DNA of 20,072 bases from Paraglomus occultum (GCA_910592205.1 CAJVPJ010000644.1:1-20072); one strand, 5' to 3'. Counted from the stretch's first letter, positions 7,786 to 18,930 are shown. The notes: a model not told the origin generated them from the sequence alone. Numbers and translations: made by a program.

Positions 7786-10700
7786 ATGACCATCGAACTT
7801 GAAATCCTAAACACGTACAGTCTACCGTGTCCAATTGGACCTGTTGTAGCAAAAAGCTTTAAAAATTATGATTGGCTGGCAGTTCGTGTGCTTCCAAAAC
7901 TTTTCCACATATTCATAAACGGCTCGTTAAGACAAATATGGCGTTTCCCTGCTGAACCGATTGAAATCTCACTAGAGCATAGTGTACCAAATGATGATTT
8001 TATATCTGTCTTGGTAGCCACAGCAGACGGGGCCATGTTACGAATGCGGTCCAATCTTGGATTGTATAGTGATAAAAGGTAAGATGCGTGTGTTCCAAAC
8101 CTCTTGTACATTTCTTGCCTTTTTATCGATAGATACTTTTGTGTAGAAATCTGGACCGTGATTTCAGCGACAGTTTCGACGTTTCAAGGCATGCCAAGAA
8201 ATCGCGTAGAATGTATAGCACAGACTCGGATAATGATGTGGTTATGTTATCGAGTGATGAAAACTTGTCACCATACGTTGTACCGATGTCTGCTCCTACA
8301 ATTCTAAATGTCAGCGGTGAGCATTTAATTTACAAGCAGGCAAGTGTAATCGATGCGTTAAATAATTTGTGAGGTATATGACAATGATTTATATAGACAA
8401 TATGTGAACTAAGGTTAACGATGATTTCTTTATGCCTGAAGGCAGATCTTGGTGCCCTTATTAAGTACAAATATGAGAACACGGAATGTTTTGTCTTGTG
8501 CTATCAAAATGGAAAGATAGAATTTATGTCACCCGGAGCGGATATGCATAGCCATAAAATTCTGTTCAGCACTTCCAATAATCAAAATACCGAACCGATG
8601 GAGAATCAAACGCGGCAAAATTGTCATTTAATTGATATCCTTGAAATGGATGACTTTTTTTTTTTTTTTGGCGTATAACGAAACCGTACTTACATTATCT
8701 TTGACATAATAACATACTTTCTACATCTGCATCAACCCCCGCATTAAATACAATCGGACGCCATGTGATTTCGAAAGACTTGGCTAAAGTGCTGTTTGGA
8801 TCTGTAAAGTAAATATTCAGCTTTTAGACACTTTTGTTTATGATTTCCGTTTCTAAATGTCCGGTTTGACGCAAATTATTATCTATTTACAGCGATAGCC
8901 TTTCTTGTGACATTTTATTGATTGGACTTTCCGACGGTGTTATCCTCTCCCGACAACTGAACGCCGCTCTTGCCACACCATTGATTATGACTGCACTAAG
9001 TGTTCGTGCGCTGCGAGTGATCTGTCATCTACATCATGTGGATAGATCTATTTATTGACATATTACGATTATAGGAACCGATTCAAGCGATGTACGTCCT
9101 GCCAGTTCAACGAGGAGAACTCCAGGATACGCCGCTTACGTTCAGTATGAGTGTTACTGATACAAATGTTAATAACGCACTGCTTATTATTGGGTAAGTA
9201 ATTATTGTTGTGATGGAATTAAACCTGTCAACTTTATATTAATTGATTATACGTTTTTGTAGAGCGCATGGGACAGTCGGATTGATGACAACTGATCCGA
9301 GTGCAAGTGACAATAAAGCACAAAAATCGCTATACAGAGAGTACAATGTTCCTTGCCCTGTCTATTCATCTTTCCTGTACAAGGTTTGTTCACTATAAAT
9401 ATTTTGATACATTGGATATATATACGTTTGTTTACACGTGCAAAATTGAATTAGAAATATTTGCTGCTGGCTGTCGGCGATGGTCGAATTGTGGTCATTG
9501 ATTTCAATCAAAATGTGATTGAAAATGGTAAAGCAGTAATGATGCTCTATTTGCCATTGTTGACAGTCATTTGCTCATTTTGTCAGTTGTTCAGGTCAAC
9601 TCGTATCACTGCATCTTAGCACGCTTAAGCTTCCCGTTGGTATAATTAAACTGTGCTACATCGGGTCTGTCGGGGGTTTATCTGAGGAAATATTATACTC
9701 TGTAACAAAGGATGGTCGTATACTTAGAATGAAGTTGTCTGTTGTCCTAAGGTAAACCATTTCCATGGAGGATATCAGTGATTACCCGTCTCATTTTGCT
9801 TGATGGATTCGAACCACCACCCGAACCGTTATGAGTGGACTTCATTTTGTAAATATTGTGTATACAGCAAACAATCAACAGGAAGACGCGTGGAATCAGC
9901 AGCCGAATTGAAGAAAGAAATCAAAAGTCAATTAGGTTTAATTGCAGAATGTTCCGAGAAGCAATCACAACTGGAGAAGACTTCACAGGTACTTGTCTCG
10001 ATTTTTTTTACATCAGTCGTGAGAAATGTAGCCCAAATTTTCCAAATTTTATTTCTTTAGCTGTTATCGTCGGCTATTGTTGCACGTAATCGTGTGATTC
10101 ACGAGCTACAAACCTTTGCAAAAAAGTCGATCGATACTCGGGCCACGCAGTTTGCTGTTACTTGTCTCCCTATAACATTACCCGTGTCTTTGTACGGAAC
10201 TATTGTAACGAGGACATTCATTCGCGTAAAGATAACTAATAGACTACAGATCGACTGGTCACAGGGCTGGACATGTATCTTTGAATGTTTTTATTATTGT
10301 GGTAATGCAAATAATGATGTGTGTACGCGTTAGTCCTTACATCGTATTAAGTGATGATGATCATGTCGGCTCATGTTTATGCCCATAACGGAAACCCAAA
10401 CTCGATTGTATCATATTCAGTCCCGTTAGTAAATATGGAATCTGAATGGTAATGCATTATAATGTCGTGTTTTTAACGTAATTACCAATCGAGTCTGACG
10501 ACTTTGTAAATTGAACAGGGAACGAGACGTAGAAGTCAATCTACGTTTATTATGTCTACCAATTAACATAAAAATTGACTTGTGCTTCTCCCCTCTAAAG
10601 CCTCCGCCAGAGCCGGGAATCAAAAGTACTTATTTTCAAAAAATCAATTTTTTGATAACGTAACTGTTTTATGCCGACTAAGTCGTTCTTTTTGGACATA

Positions 10701-11855
10701 TAAGCCAAATCATTTTTATTTCCGATACGGACAACACAATTCAGCATTTTAGATTTTATTAGACCATGCCCGCAAGATATTTTACAACGACTTCAGAAGC
10801 ATAGACATTTCGGGAATAATCACGGTGCTGGTTTTATTGTACCGATGGATGGACATTTCTTTGCAACAAAGAGCGATTTCAGAAAAACAGCCGAGAAACT
10901 CATAGCTCGATTTCACACAAATAGAGGAGTAGAGGTACTCATCGAATGCAATTAATTTACATCTCGTGTTGTTTGTTACTTGCGTACTTGTTCTAATCAA
11001 TTTATTTTTCACGTTAATAGGTGAATACGCTTACATGGTCAGACTTTATTTCATCGTTCAACATAAGAACAGTAGTAATCAAGTTCCGTCTTGGTTGGTT
11101 CAACTATCAAAATGTTCAAATGAACAGTGAAGAGAAATACGCTTCAACTTTGGAATCAGCGTGGAGACGGTGCTTGTCGATATTATTGGGAGATTACATT
11201 GAAGAGTAAGTTATGGTTATATAACGTGTCCAGTCAGTTTGTCTATTAATGCTTTGTAATTATTATAGGCAGTTACTTCACGAGATTATCAAGGCAGCTG
11301 ATTATGCCGCCTTTTTAACACCGTTGAGTTTAACGCCGGTTGTATTGAATATGAGGAAACGTAAGAGAAGCGTTTAATGTCGGTAATTTTCTGCGAATAT
11401 GGCAAACGAATATTGACAGAATATATCTAGTGGATGCAGGCGAGCAAAGTTTGGATACTACGGCGGTTGAGTTAAAAATCTCATGCCAAGCCCCTGAAGT
11501 TGTCTTGTTTACAGAAGAAGCGATCTTGCGGCGTTTACAAGAATTGATGGATAACTCGTCTAATTCAATCACAATGGACATTGGTAATTTATATCCCGCA
11601 ATTCGTATAAACAAATGATTTACCGTATTCATTAACTCGGAATTTTCTACAGACTTTCAAGATTCGAATTCAATACTCCAAAACATGAATACAGAATACG
11701 CAAGATTAACCACTACTCTGGCAACAGATAAATCTTCAAACTGGAATGATATCGCACATCGTGTAGATGAATTAGAAGACCAATTGAGGAGGCTAATTAT
11801 TAGTATACATGACAAAATGGAGACTGTTTGGATACCTGGTGTAGTTCGAGTGTAA
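7786..11855 (+). CDS. FAAP100: FAAP100-like Fanconi anaemia core complex subunit (18 exons, ~912 aa)
   Basis: FAAP100 joins FANCB and FANCL in the catalytic module of the Fanconi core complex, which monoubiquitinates FANCD2/FANCI at DNA crosslinks in the nucleus. Exons: 7786-8078, 8147-8339, 8442-8634, 8718-8808, 8893-9037, 9075-9193, 9263-9383, 9455-9527, 9595-9751, 9868-9988, 10061-10274, 10352-10448, 10519-10625, 10753-10934, 11021-11205, 11269-11360, 11431-11583 and 11653-11855. They sum to 2,739 nt with no stop. Matches to the human protein (881 aa) run end to end: N-terminal LPCPIGPVVA; KVLFGSVNDSLSCDILLIGL (human LFGADATLLQSPVVLCGL); REYNVPCPVY (REYCLPGPVL); a coiled coil at ~470-525; QGWTL followed by SIVSYSVPL (human DQGWTL and AITYTIPV); and a C-terminal helix. 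The N-terminal half fits a beta-propeller. Introns 2, 3 and 5 are unusual (separate entries). The exon 2/3 junction is the least certain. Confidence 0.85.
8340..8441 (+). other. Probable GC-AG intron (FAAP100 intron 2)
   Basis: The donor reads AG|GCAAGT, the strict consensus of the rare GC-AG class, and the acceptor is CTGAAG|G. Use of this pair is frame-consistent (phase 0) and gives IYKQ|ADLGALIKY. A GT donor six bases later (GCAAGT|GTAATC) would add Ala-Ser and also keep frame, but its match to consensus is poor. Confidence 0.55.
8635..8717 (+). other. U12-type AT-AC intron (FAAP100 intron 3, 83 nt)
   Basis: The intron begins with ATATCCTT, the exact U12 AT-AC donor consensus, and ends in ATAC. 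A U12 branch-site-like ATCTTTGAC lies with its A at 8704, 13 nt from the 3' end. No AG dinucleotide occurs between the 15-T run and position 8776, so no ordinary acceptor can serve the conserved downstream exon. Removing the intron joins NCHLI to VSTSASTP in frame (phase 1). The T run at 8655-8669 and several stops fall inside it. Confidence 0.85.
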
Positions 11856-12570
11856 TAGGAATAGAGTCGCATATGCGTTTGGGAATATGATATCCGCGGA
11901 GCTTATTTCGGGTACCCCAAGTCGATTGACAGTCCATTAATTTTTTATTAAGTAGAGAACAAATAAATATCAACGCACGCGTTGATGGAGATTATTATGA
12001 TAAACAGATATGTGAGAGATAATAAAGTCTTTATCGTCACATCGGTTGAGTTCTGTTTTAACGAGTCGGTAATTGTTGACAACATCGCCGTCACCACAAA
12101 AGACCACGGGCATATTCTCGAGGATTTTCTATAATCGTAAGTCTCCAACCATAATACCAATTTTATTTTATCGTGCTCACTATGAACTCACTCTACATAT
12201 TAATAGTACAACGTTAATTGACCAAAACCAATAACCAATAACCAAAACCAATAACCAAAACCAAAACCAAAAATCAATCTGAAACGAAATAAAGGGAAGA
12301 TAATAAAACAACAGGCTGTAATGTTCCAGTCTTGTAAAAGTCCAAATGAAGAAGATTGCTCACAAGTCTAATAAGTTTATATTAGGGTGAGAGAATGAGA
12401 GGCTATATGTACAAGAGGTATTGAAGATCATGACAATACAAACATTTTTAACAATACAGGTCCATAACAATCCGCGTTAAATAAGCAGAAACAACGAAAA
12501 GACGATCAACGCACTTATCTCCCCGTCCACCTCAAGTCACTCCCGAATATGAAAAAAAAAACCCCCCAAC
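11856..12570. other. Convergent intergenic region (3' ends of FAAP100 and the lipase-like gene)
   Basis: No gene is recognised. AATAAA at 11962-11967 could serve FAAP100 about 107 bases after its stop codon. The open frame at 11948-12160 (minus) shows no family features. The A/C-rich tandem repeat at 12221-12272 lies in the middle. Confidence 0.5.
12221..12272. repeat. ACCAAA/ACCAAT tandem array
   Basis: About eight to nine units of six to seven bases, such as AACCAAT and AACCAAA, are arranged in tandem in the gap between two convergent genes. All pyrimidines lie on one strand apart from a few T residues, giving a strongly A/C-rich plus strand. Confidence 0.85.
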
Positions 12571-15067
12571 TTATGATGATGAACTATTGCTACTGCCACT
12601 TTCACTGTTTCCACTCAAAATCGAAGCTTTATACTGCTCAGCTGTCATCTTCTGCCTAGCTCTAACAAACATTGGCCCTTCCATTACCGAAGATGGACCA
12701 AAGGGGTTAATTCCAGTTAGATCAGCTTTTATGGCATCAGAAGACGATTCATCATTGTGGATTTTCTGGAAATTGTTCATCCAATAAAGCAACCTGCTAG
12801 GAGACTTGAACATTTCAGCAGTCTCAATACGACGCATCCATTCCAATGCAGCTTTATCGCTAGTGTAAGTGCATTCTTTGGTCGAAGAGGAGAATGCCGA
12901 ATTGTTATTCGAAGCATCTTCATTCACCTCCTGACCCAACATCGATTTTATCAAGTTGATATTCTTCTCCACAAATTCAACGAGTTCAAAGTAGTAATTC
13001 TCGTAAGTCTCATTGTTCCTTTCAAAATACTCCCCAAACTGTCGAACAATTTTCCACTCCAGAACCGCGGTAACGATCGGCAGACTCATCCACGCGGGTT
13101 CACCGTCGAATAGAACAGTACTGGCAACATCCTTGACGTAAACGTTATACCATGCACCGGGTTCAAGTTCGTGATCAATAGGATCGAAAAGTTTCTCAAG
13201 GAGGGCAATGTTCATGTGGACGCTGTGATGCGGAGGAGGGAGCTGAGAGGCTATAGAGAGCGTACCGTCGTTTTCCCAAAATGTGGATGATCGTGTGCGA
13301 AGTATCGATTGCTCGACCTCGGGAGAGAATTTTAGGCGGCCGACAACAAGAGACGGCAGCAGACTTGGAAGATTGCACCAAGGGAAACGAGGCTAGATAG
13401 AGAGATCGAGGTGGAAGGGTGGGAACGAGGAATGCGAGGATGCGAGGGTACGGGGTGCGAAAGTGTGGAGATTTTCAATAAGGCACAATAGTCTTCTCAA
13501 CCCTTCACAAAAACCTACAGTAACAATATTTTCTAGCATATGCTCTATCCGATCTTCGCCACCTGTCCAAGACTCACCCAGTAATGTCCGGTCACGCTCG
13601 ACTTCCACATGCTTCCAACATTCACGTAGTTAATATAAACGCACGCAGGATCCAACTGAAATTTGTCCTTCTCTCCGGCAAATCTGCGTCTAGCCCCTTC
13701 GACGGACCAATCTCCAAGGAAATTGTCGCCAAAATAACTCCATTTACTTCTTCCAGTTAATGCCGACCAGAAACTCGCCTCTGCGTTGCTCTCAACTCCC
13801 CATTTGTCGTTAAGTTGTAGATCAAATAGACGATCGAGGAAGGTAAAGTAGCAGATCAGATGGATAATTGTAACAAAGACCTGGAGAACAGAGAGTGGAT
13901 GGACGATACACGTTGAACCGGGTTCGAGGCCTAGAGCATATGGGAGAGTAGAACCGCGATGTGGAGCAGAGTACGAAATTATGCCTTTGATCCATCTGCC
14001 CGAAGTAGGAACTGGGAAGAAGTTCGACGAGAGAAGATGTTGGAGATACAAAGCTGTGGTGGCGCCATATCCTTTACCTGTTAAAATTTTCAAAAATTTT
14101 TAAACGTGGGAAATCTCGAGATAAAATAATATCAAATTTCTGCGCCAATCACGTGATTATCTTACCAACCAAAACAATCGGGTTGTCTTCACTCCATTCT
14201 GGAAAGAGACCCTCCTCATACGTTTTCCCATATCGGTTGTGGGAAAATTGTTCGGAATGTTGGTGCCCATAATCCTATCGTAACGAAAATCAGGCGTAAC
14301 ATTGGTCAAGCTACAATGTGAAAGTTAAAAAAAAAACTTATTAATGACCCTTACCACGCGGCCGCCCTTCAGTTGATAGAAAATATCTACAGCCCTGTCA
14401 TGTAGGGACTGCAGGGCAGAAAAAGATGAGTACATTAGTTACTATTTAGATTAATATAAATTATATAGTTTATGGGCTGGGAAACTGGAGACGGTCAAAT
14501 AAGCGACCGAGAATAGAAGCATGTGCTCTATCGTGTGATCGTGCTATGATAATTTTTGCAGCATTTACGATCCCGATAAGAGATACTACGCTCTAACTCG
14601 TATACGCATAGATACACATGTGTGTGTGTATGTATGTGTGTGTATGTGTGTGTGTATGTATGTGTGTGTGTGGTGTGTGTACGTACGTACTATGTATACC
14701 TCTCTTTACTCTTCTCTGAAGAAGAAAGAAGACTTACCCCGAAAGCACTCGGCCTAACAATGATGTAATCCTCAAACATCTCCCTAGAACCACTCCAATA
14801 ATCTGACAGCACCCACTTGTTTCCGAATAAGTGCAGCGATAAAGTATCATATCCCAATAGTCCCGGTACTAATATAAAAGTATCTCTATTTTCACCTTCG
14901 AGCTCAATTTTCACGTCCGATTGCGTAGTAGGATTATCGACGACCTCAGCCGTATAAGCAGATTCTGACTCTGTGTCTGTCATGTAAGTCTCTTCCTCGG
15001 CGACTGTTGTAGAGGTTGCGTTTGAAGGCCTTTGATTTTTAAAGATGGTTTTAACGCCAAAGACCAT
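12571..15067 (-). CDS. Lipase-fold protein (family I.5-like) lacking catalytic Ser and His (5 exons, 604 aa)
   Basis: Exons: 15067-14738, 14408-14355, 14274-14166, 14077-13578 and 13392-12571; introns are 329, 80, 88 and 185 nt, all GT-AG and in frame. The protein matches bacterial Geobacillus/Staphylococcus zinc-containing lipases from residue ~60 to ~425: LVPGLLGYD (oxyanion region, HG replaced by PG), HDRAVDIFYQLKGGRV, DYGHQHSEQFSHNRYGKTY, SAPHRGSTLPY, LNDKWGV, SVTGHYW and FWENDG. The zinc-site residues appear kept (D114, H134, H140, D255), as does the catalytic Asp (D373). The nucleophile motif GxSxG reads GKGYG (165-169), so Ser is Gly, and the His position in the C-terminal motif (bacterial NVDHLE) reads KDVAST. 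It is therefore probably a non-hydrolytic homologue. There is no signal peptide; the N-terminus is acidic and the C-terminal 170 residues end in a Ser/Gly tail. The start context CAAATGG is good. Confidence 0.85.
14616..14694 (-). repeat. TG/CA microsatellite in intron 1 of the lipase-like gene
   Basis: An imperfect (TG)n/(TATG)n run of about 75 bases on the plus strand, followed by ACGTACGTAC. In the transcript it is a CA-rich tract just downstream of the first 5' splice site. It helps explain why this intron (329 nt) is far longer than the others in the window. Confidence 0.9.
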
Positions 15068-17375
15068 TTGAAAGGGATGTTGTTTCTATAGATATATGAA
15101 TGCGGTAGACGATTTTTAGGGAAGTGGATGTTTGAAGATCTATGGAAAAGGGGGGGATGGAGAAGAAGAGAAGCAAAGAAGAAAAGCAGCCCGGCAATGT
15201 TGTGAAGATTGTCAAAAGTGTGTAATAATTATGATTGGGAAGATCAAAAAAAATTGGTTTTACCGTCAAAAGATGTCGGATTGGTTTGTTTGGTACACAG
15301 AGAAAGAATCAGGTTTAGCAGCAACGTTATTATTGAAGAATACTATCGTATGGGTGCTTGAGCGTTGAATAGAAGCGAGTGGCTGAATCTTCAAAGAAAA
15401 CAGAGACGCATTCGCATTCTGATAAAGAGCTCGATTTATCATTTTTATTATGAGAAATGGGAATGGTAACAGTTTGTGCGTAGTCGATTGTTAATGGGGA
15501 TAATGATTATTATAAAATGAACAATAAAATAAATTAACTCATAATAACTGATAAAATATAATTGTACATAGAATGCATAATGGCGAGTTTATCCGCCATA
15601 AAAAAAGTGTTGGGGGATGATCAACTATAGTTGGGGATGATCAGCTTCCGAGATAGTTATTGTACTACCCAAAGGATAATGCTATGCATATTGATAATAA
15701 ATATTTAAATACTAACGTGCTATTCACATTCTCTCGACTTTTAATTTATATTATAGTATGCTACAAATATAGAATACTTTCAATGACCAAGATAAACGGT
15801 CAAAGCTATGACTAATAGAACGAATAACGTGCTCCCCCCCAATTAAGGGGATTTGTACTTTCGGGCGTTCTCCTGATTAGTTTTTCAAAAAAAAGCAACA
15901 AATTCGGCTCTTTGTACCTGTCTGACAATATCTGTTCAATTTCTAAAGAGTCGACTCATGGACGAAGGTTTGTGCGTAAATATTCGTTGCACAGAAGCAC
16001 CACGCGCCGTGCTGTGTGCAGTGTAATTTCATATCCATTTAGGTATGAACATGAGAAAGAGCAGTCAACATCGAGAACAAGTAAATGAAAGCAGAATTAA
16101 AGGGGCTGAAAAAGCATGGAGTAGATACATCTTGCATATTGATAAGGAGGTATTTGTGTGATGTCATTTTACTTTTTGAGCTTTGAATGCAAAAAGTGTC
16201 TGTATCAGTGTTGTAAATTTTGCTCATAGGAATTTTGAAAAAGCTGTTCTGTAAATATTTACTCGCAAACACATCTTTGGTCGGACAGTCAATATGTTTC
16301 CAACTTATTGGTCTTTGAAGTGTCAATAAAGCCGAAAATAGCAGTCACAATGAACCAAATTAGTCATTGTCCGTTCGCTCTGTTACTATCTACCGCAAAT
16401 CCCTAGCCAATATGACGACTCAGATTTACATTTATATTATTAAACGCAGCTACCACCTTTTGTGCACCCAATATTCGTAGGGGACCTTAATGGCATCCGT
16501 ACAAAACATTATTAATCATTCTGAGGCCATAAACTGAAACTAAAATTTATCATGAATGTAAATTTATAAAAGCGTATTGGTGGAACTGAGGTCGAACCAA
16601 AATTAGTTTACAACAATCTCAACAAACCTAAATCGAGTTTAAACTGTAAAATGTCTTTGATGTCGTTATCGGAATAATCAGTGGCGTCATCAATAACATC
16701 CCATAGTGGCATTCTCTTTAAAAAGCCCCGAATAATTTATTATTAATGAAGGAACATATTTTGCAAAAACCCATTACCACGGAATTAATATTGCTGTACA
16801 CTAGTGAGCAAAGCTTAATAGAAGACCAGCTCTAGCAATTTGGAAAAACAAGTGTTTCATTAAGCTCTTATAGTCATCCTGACTATCTTTTAATTGGCAA
16901 TTTTATATTGTGGGTAACTATAATACTTTATTTGAAAAGCAGAAAATGCTTACTCGAAAGTCTCCGATAGTCCCAATAAATTTTTCGTTGATTCTGCGAT
17001 GAAATTCTAGCCATTATTTGTAACCTACATTTTCTGTAACTTTTCGTTTCACATTAACATGCAAGATTTGGAGTTTGCTTATATCTGAATTTATCTAACC
17101 GGAAACAAAACAATTAAGCGTACGATAATGTTTGTAAATGCCCGATCTTTTACGCTATTAACTAGATCTTAACTGGGTTTTTGTAGCGATTTACTTGCAG
17201 TTTTAAACAAATATTAAATGATCAAGCACTATTACATAAACTTTTTTCTCAAAAAAATACGAGACTGAACCTTTTTGCGGATCGTTAGTTGACATGCATG
17301 TAAATTCATAACAAAATAAAAGAATTTAGACTCAAAACTTTTTTGCAATTATTATTAATTATAACTAAATTTAAT
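15068..17375. other. Gene-poor region upstream of the lipase-like gene
   Basis: No gene is recognised over 2.3 kb. The first few hundred bases (15068-15400) should carry the promoter and 5' UTR of the lipase-like gene. Further right the DNA is AT-rich with only short open frames (for example 16039-16326 minus) without family features. G/C homopolymer patches occur at 15613-15617 and 15834-15840. Confidence 0.45.
15611..15643. repeat. Short direct repeat GGGGATGATCA flanking a palindrome
   Basis: GGGGATGATCA occurs twice, 20 bases apart (15613-15623 and 15633-15643), and the spacer is centred on the palindrome CAACTATAGTTG (15622-15633). It could be a regulatory site or a trace of a mobile element; nothing else nearby decides it. 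Confidence 0.5.
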
Positions 17376-18330
17376 CGCGGTTGAAGCATGGCCGTTTGGC
17401 CACTTTGAATTTAAACGGGAAATTGAAGCTAAAACTGGCTATGTCAAAAGCATAATACATGACACAATAGAAATATATCGCGAGACTCGTGGGACGACAT
17501 TCCGTCCACGTATGGGAGACTACCATTAGAGACAAGCAACATCTTGTAAGAATAGTTTAATCCAATAGTCTGCAGTCTGCAAAACAAGCCCACAATAACT
17601 TTTTTCAGTCATATAGAACTGTTGCCAGCCTTCAACTGTTACAAGAGCTCTTACGAAGCAGTGAAAATTGCTGTCAGAAATCACTCATGTCAACTAAAAA
17701 TTGTCAAGACAAATTAGAATGGTGCAAAAGACACCAAGGCTGAACAGATAAGCAATGGAAAAAAAGTCAACTGGAATGATCAACTGTGTTGTTCCCAACG
17801 GTAAACATGGTGGCAGAGGTATGGAGTTATTTTGCATGAGACTCTTCGCCCCCCAGTCAGTGTTGAAGAAATAATTAACATATAGACATTTGTAATGCAC
17901 ACTTAATACATTTTCTGAAAGGAAAATTGTTTATTATGAATTTTCGCCAATGCTTTAGCCCATAAAAGTAATTTAACGATGGCATTTTTTGAAGATTTAG
18001 ACGGTTGGGATAATACCCTGATATTAATTCCACCGAACATCTGTGGAACCGGCAAGCAGTGAAGAAAAGGAAGAACAATTGCTAAAAAATGTGAAACCTG
18101 GTTTAGAAATTCTTTTCTGAGTAATAGTTGTTTTTATTCTCGGTGCCAGCTCGAATGACTTATCAGACAACAGAATCCACCGCCAACATCTGAGGAGAAC
18201 TGGCTGATATTTGTCAAAGAGAATTCCGAACACCATGTTTCAAAATCTAATTTAAGCATAAAATATAAAGTACAAGCAATTAGACGCGGCAAAGATTATG
18301 CAGCCAAGTTAAATTATTATTATTGCTTTA
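17376..18330 (+). pseudogene. Tc1/mariner transposase pseudogene
   Basis: A decayed cut-and-paste DNA transposase, readable in pieces over about 318 codons, close to the usual ~340. N-terminal helix-turn-helix part: EAWPFGHFEFKREIEAKTG and SIIHDTIEIYRETRG (17376-17490). After a frame change: TTIRDKQHLVRIV, LQSAKQ and LEWCKRHQG, then TDKQWKK, the classic segment before the first catalytic DE motif, and FPTVNMVAEVWSYFA, a worn PTVKHGGGSVMVWG (about 17490-17850). C-terminal part: PDINSTEHLWNRQAVKK, a worn PDLNPIEHLW with the third catalytic acid region (about 18018-18070), then LSKRIPN and RRGKDYAAKL to about 18330. In-frame stops and at least two frameshifts make it non-functional. Terminal inverted repeats belonging to this copy were not found. 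Confidence 0.8.
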
Positions 18331-18469
18331 CGACTGTGCTTGAATGTTATTTCTAAGTATAGGTTTGAGCCGCTTTTTTACAGAATAAATGGCAATAACA
18401 GTGTAAAATTTTTGTATTTAATATAAATATTAATTTGTGTGGAGTCATAACATAACTTTTTTATGTACA

Positions 18470-18555
18470 CAGTCAGCCTCGATAAGCCGACCAACAGGAG
18501 CTGGGCTCCGATGACCGGCTTGTCGAGACAACCGGTTCATTGAGATTCGAGTAAT
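18470..18555. mobile_element. Possible pogo-like DNA transposon end
   Basis: CAGTCAGCCTCGATAAGCCG begins with the CAGT terminus common in pogo/Tc1 elements. It is followed by internal related blocks (CCGGCTTGTCGAGACAACCGG) in GC-richer sequence that stands out from the AT-rich surroundings. Similar blocks occur at 1705-1800 in reverse orientation. No matching partner end and no transposase were found here, so this may be a solo end or a worn miniature element. Confidence 0.4.
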
Positions 18556-18930
18556 GAAGGATATTAGTTAAACAAATTATTATTAAATATGATTTGCATC
18601 GTAAAATATTCCCGCAGACTAGAGAATCAACTTGCTTTTTTCTTACAACATGAATATCATTTGATTGCTGCAAATAATTCAATAAATTCTGAATACTTCT
18701 AAAGCCATCTTACCTGAAACTAATGTGCATTTATTTTCTTCGTTTACTTTAATCTAATTATTATTTAGTAACATGTTTCAATAACATATCGTGGATTAAC
18801 GGCATGGTGGTTGTAGTGCTTAGGTCTTTGCTCCTAACACATTTAGCGATTTAATAGTAATGATTTGGATCCTACGATTTAATGACAACCAGTTAAAATT
18901 TTACAAAATCACATGCTTAACTTATCAAGG

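Noticed and set aside
8650-8680. T15 homopolymer as a frameshift or sequencing error breaking the FAAP100-like gene
   Set aside because: It lies inside the AT-AC intron, and splicing restores the frame without any correction.
12757-13113. 118-codon plus-strand frame
   Set aside because: Antisense of the last exon of the lipase-like gene.
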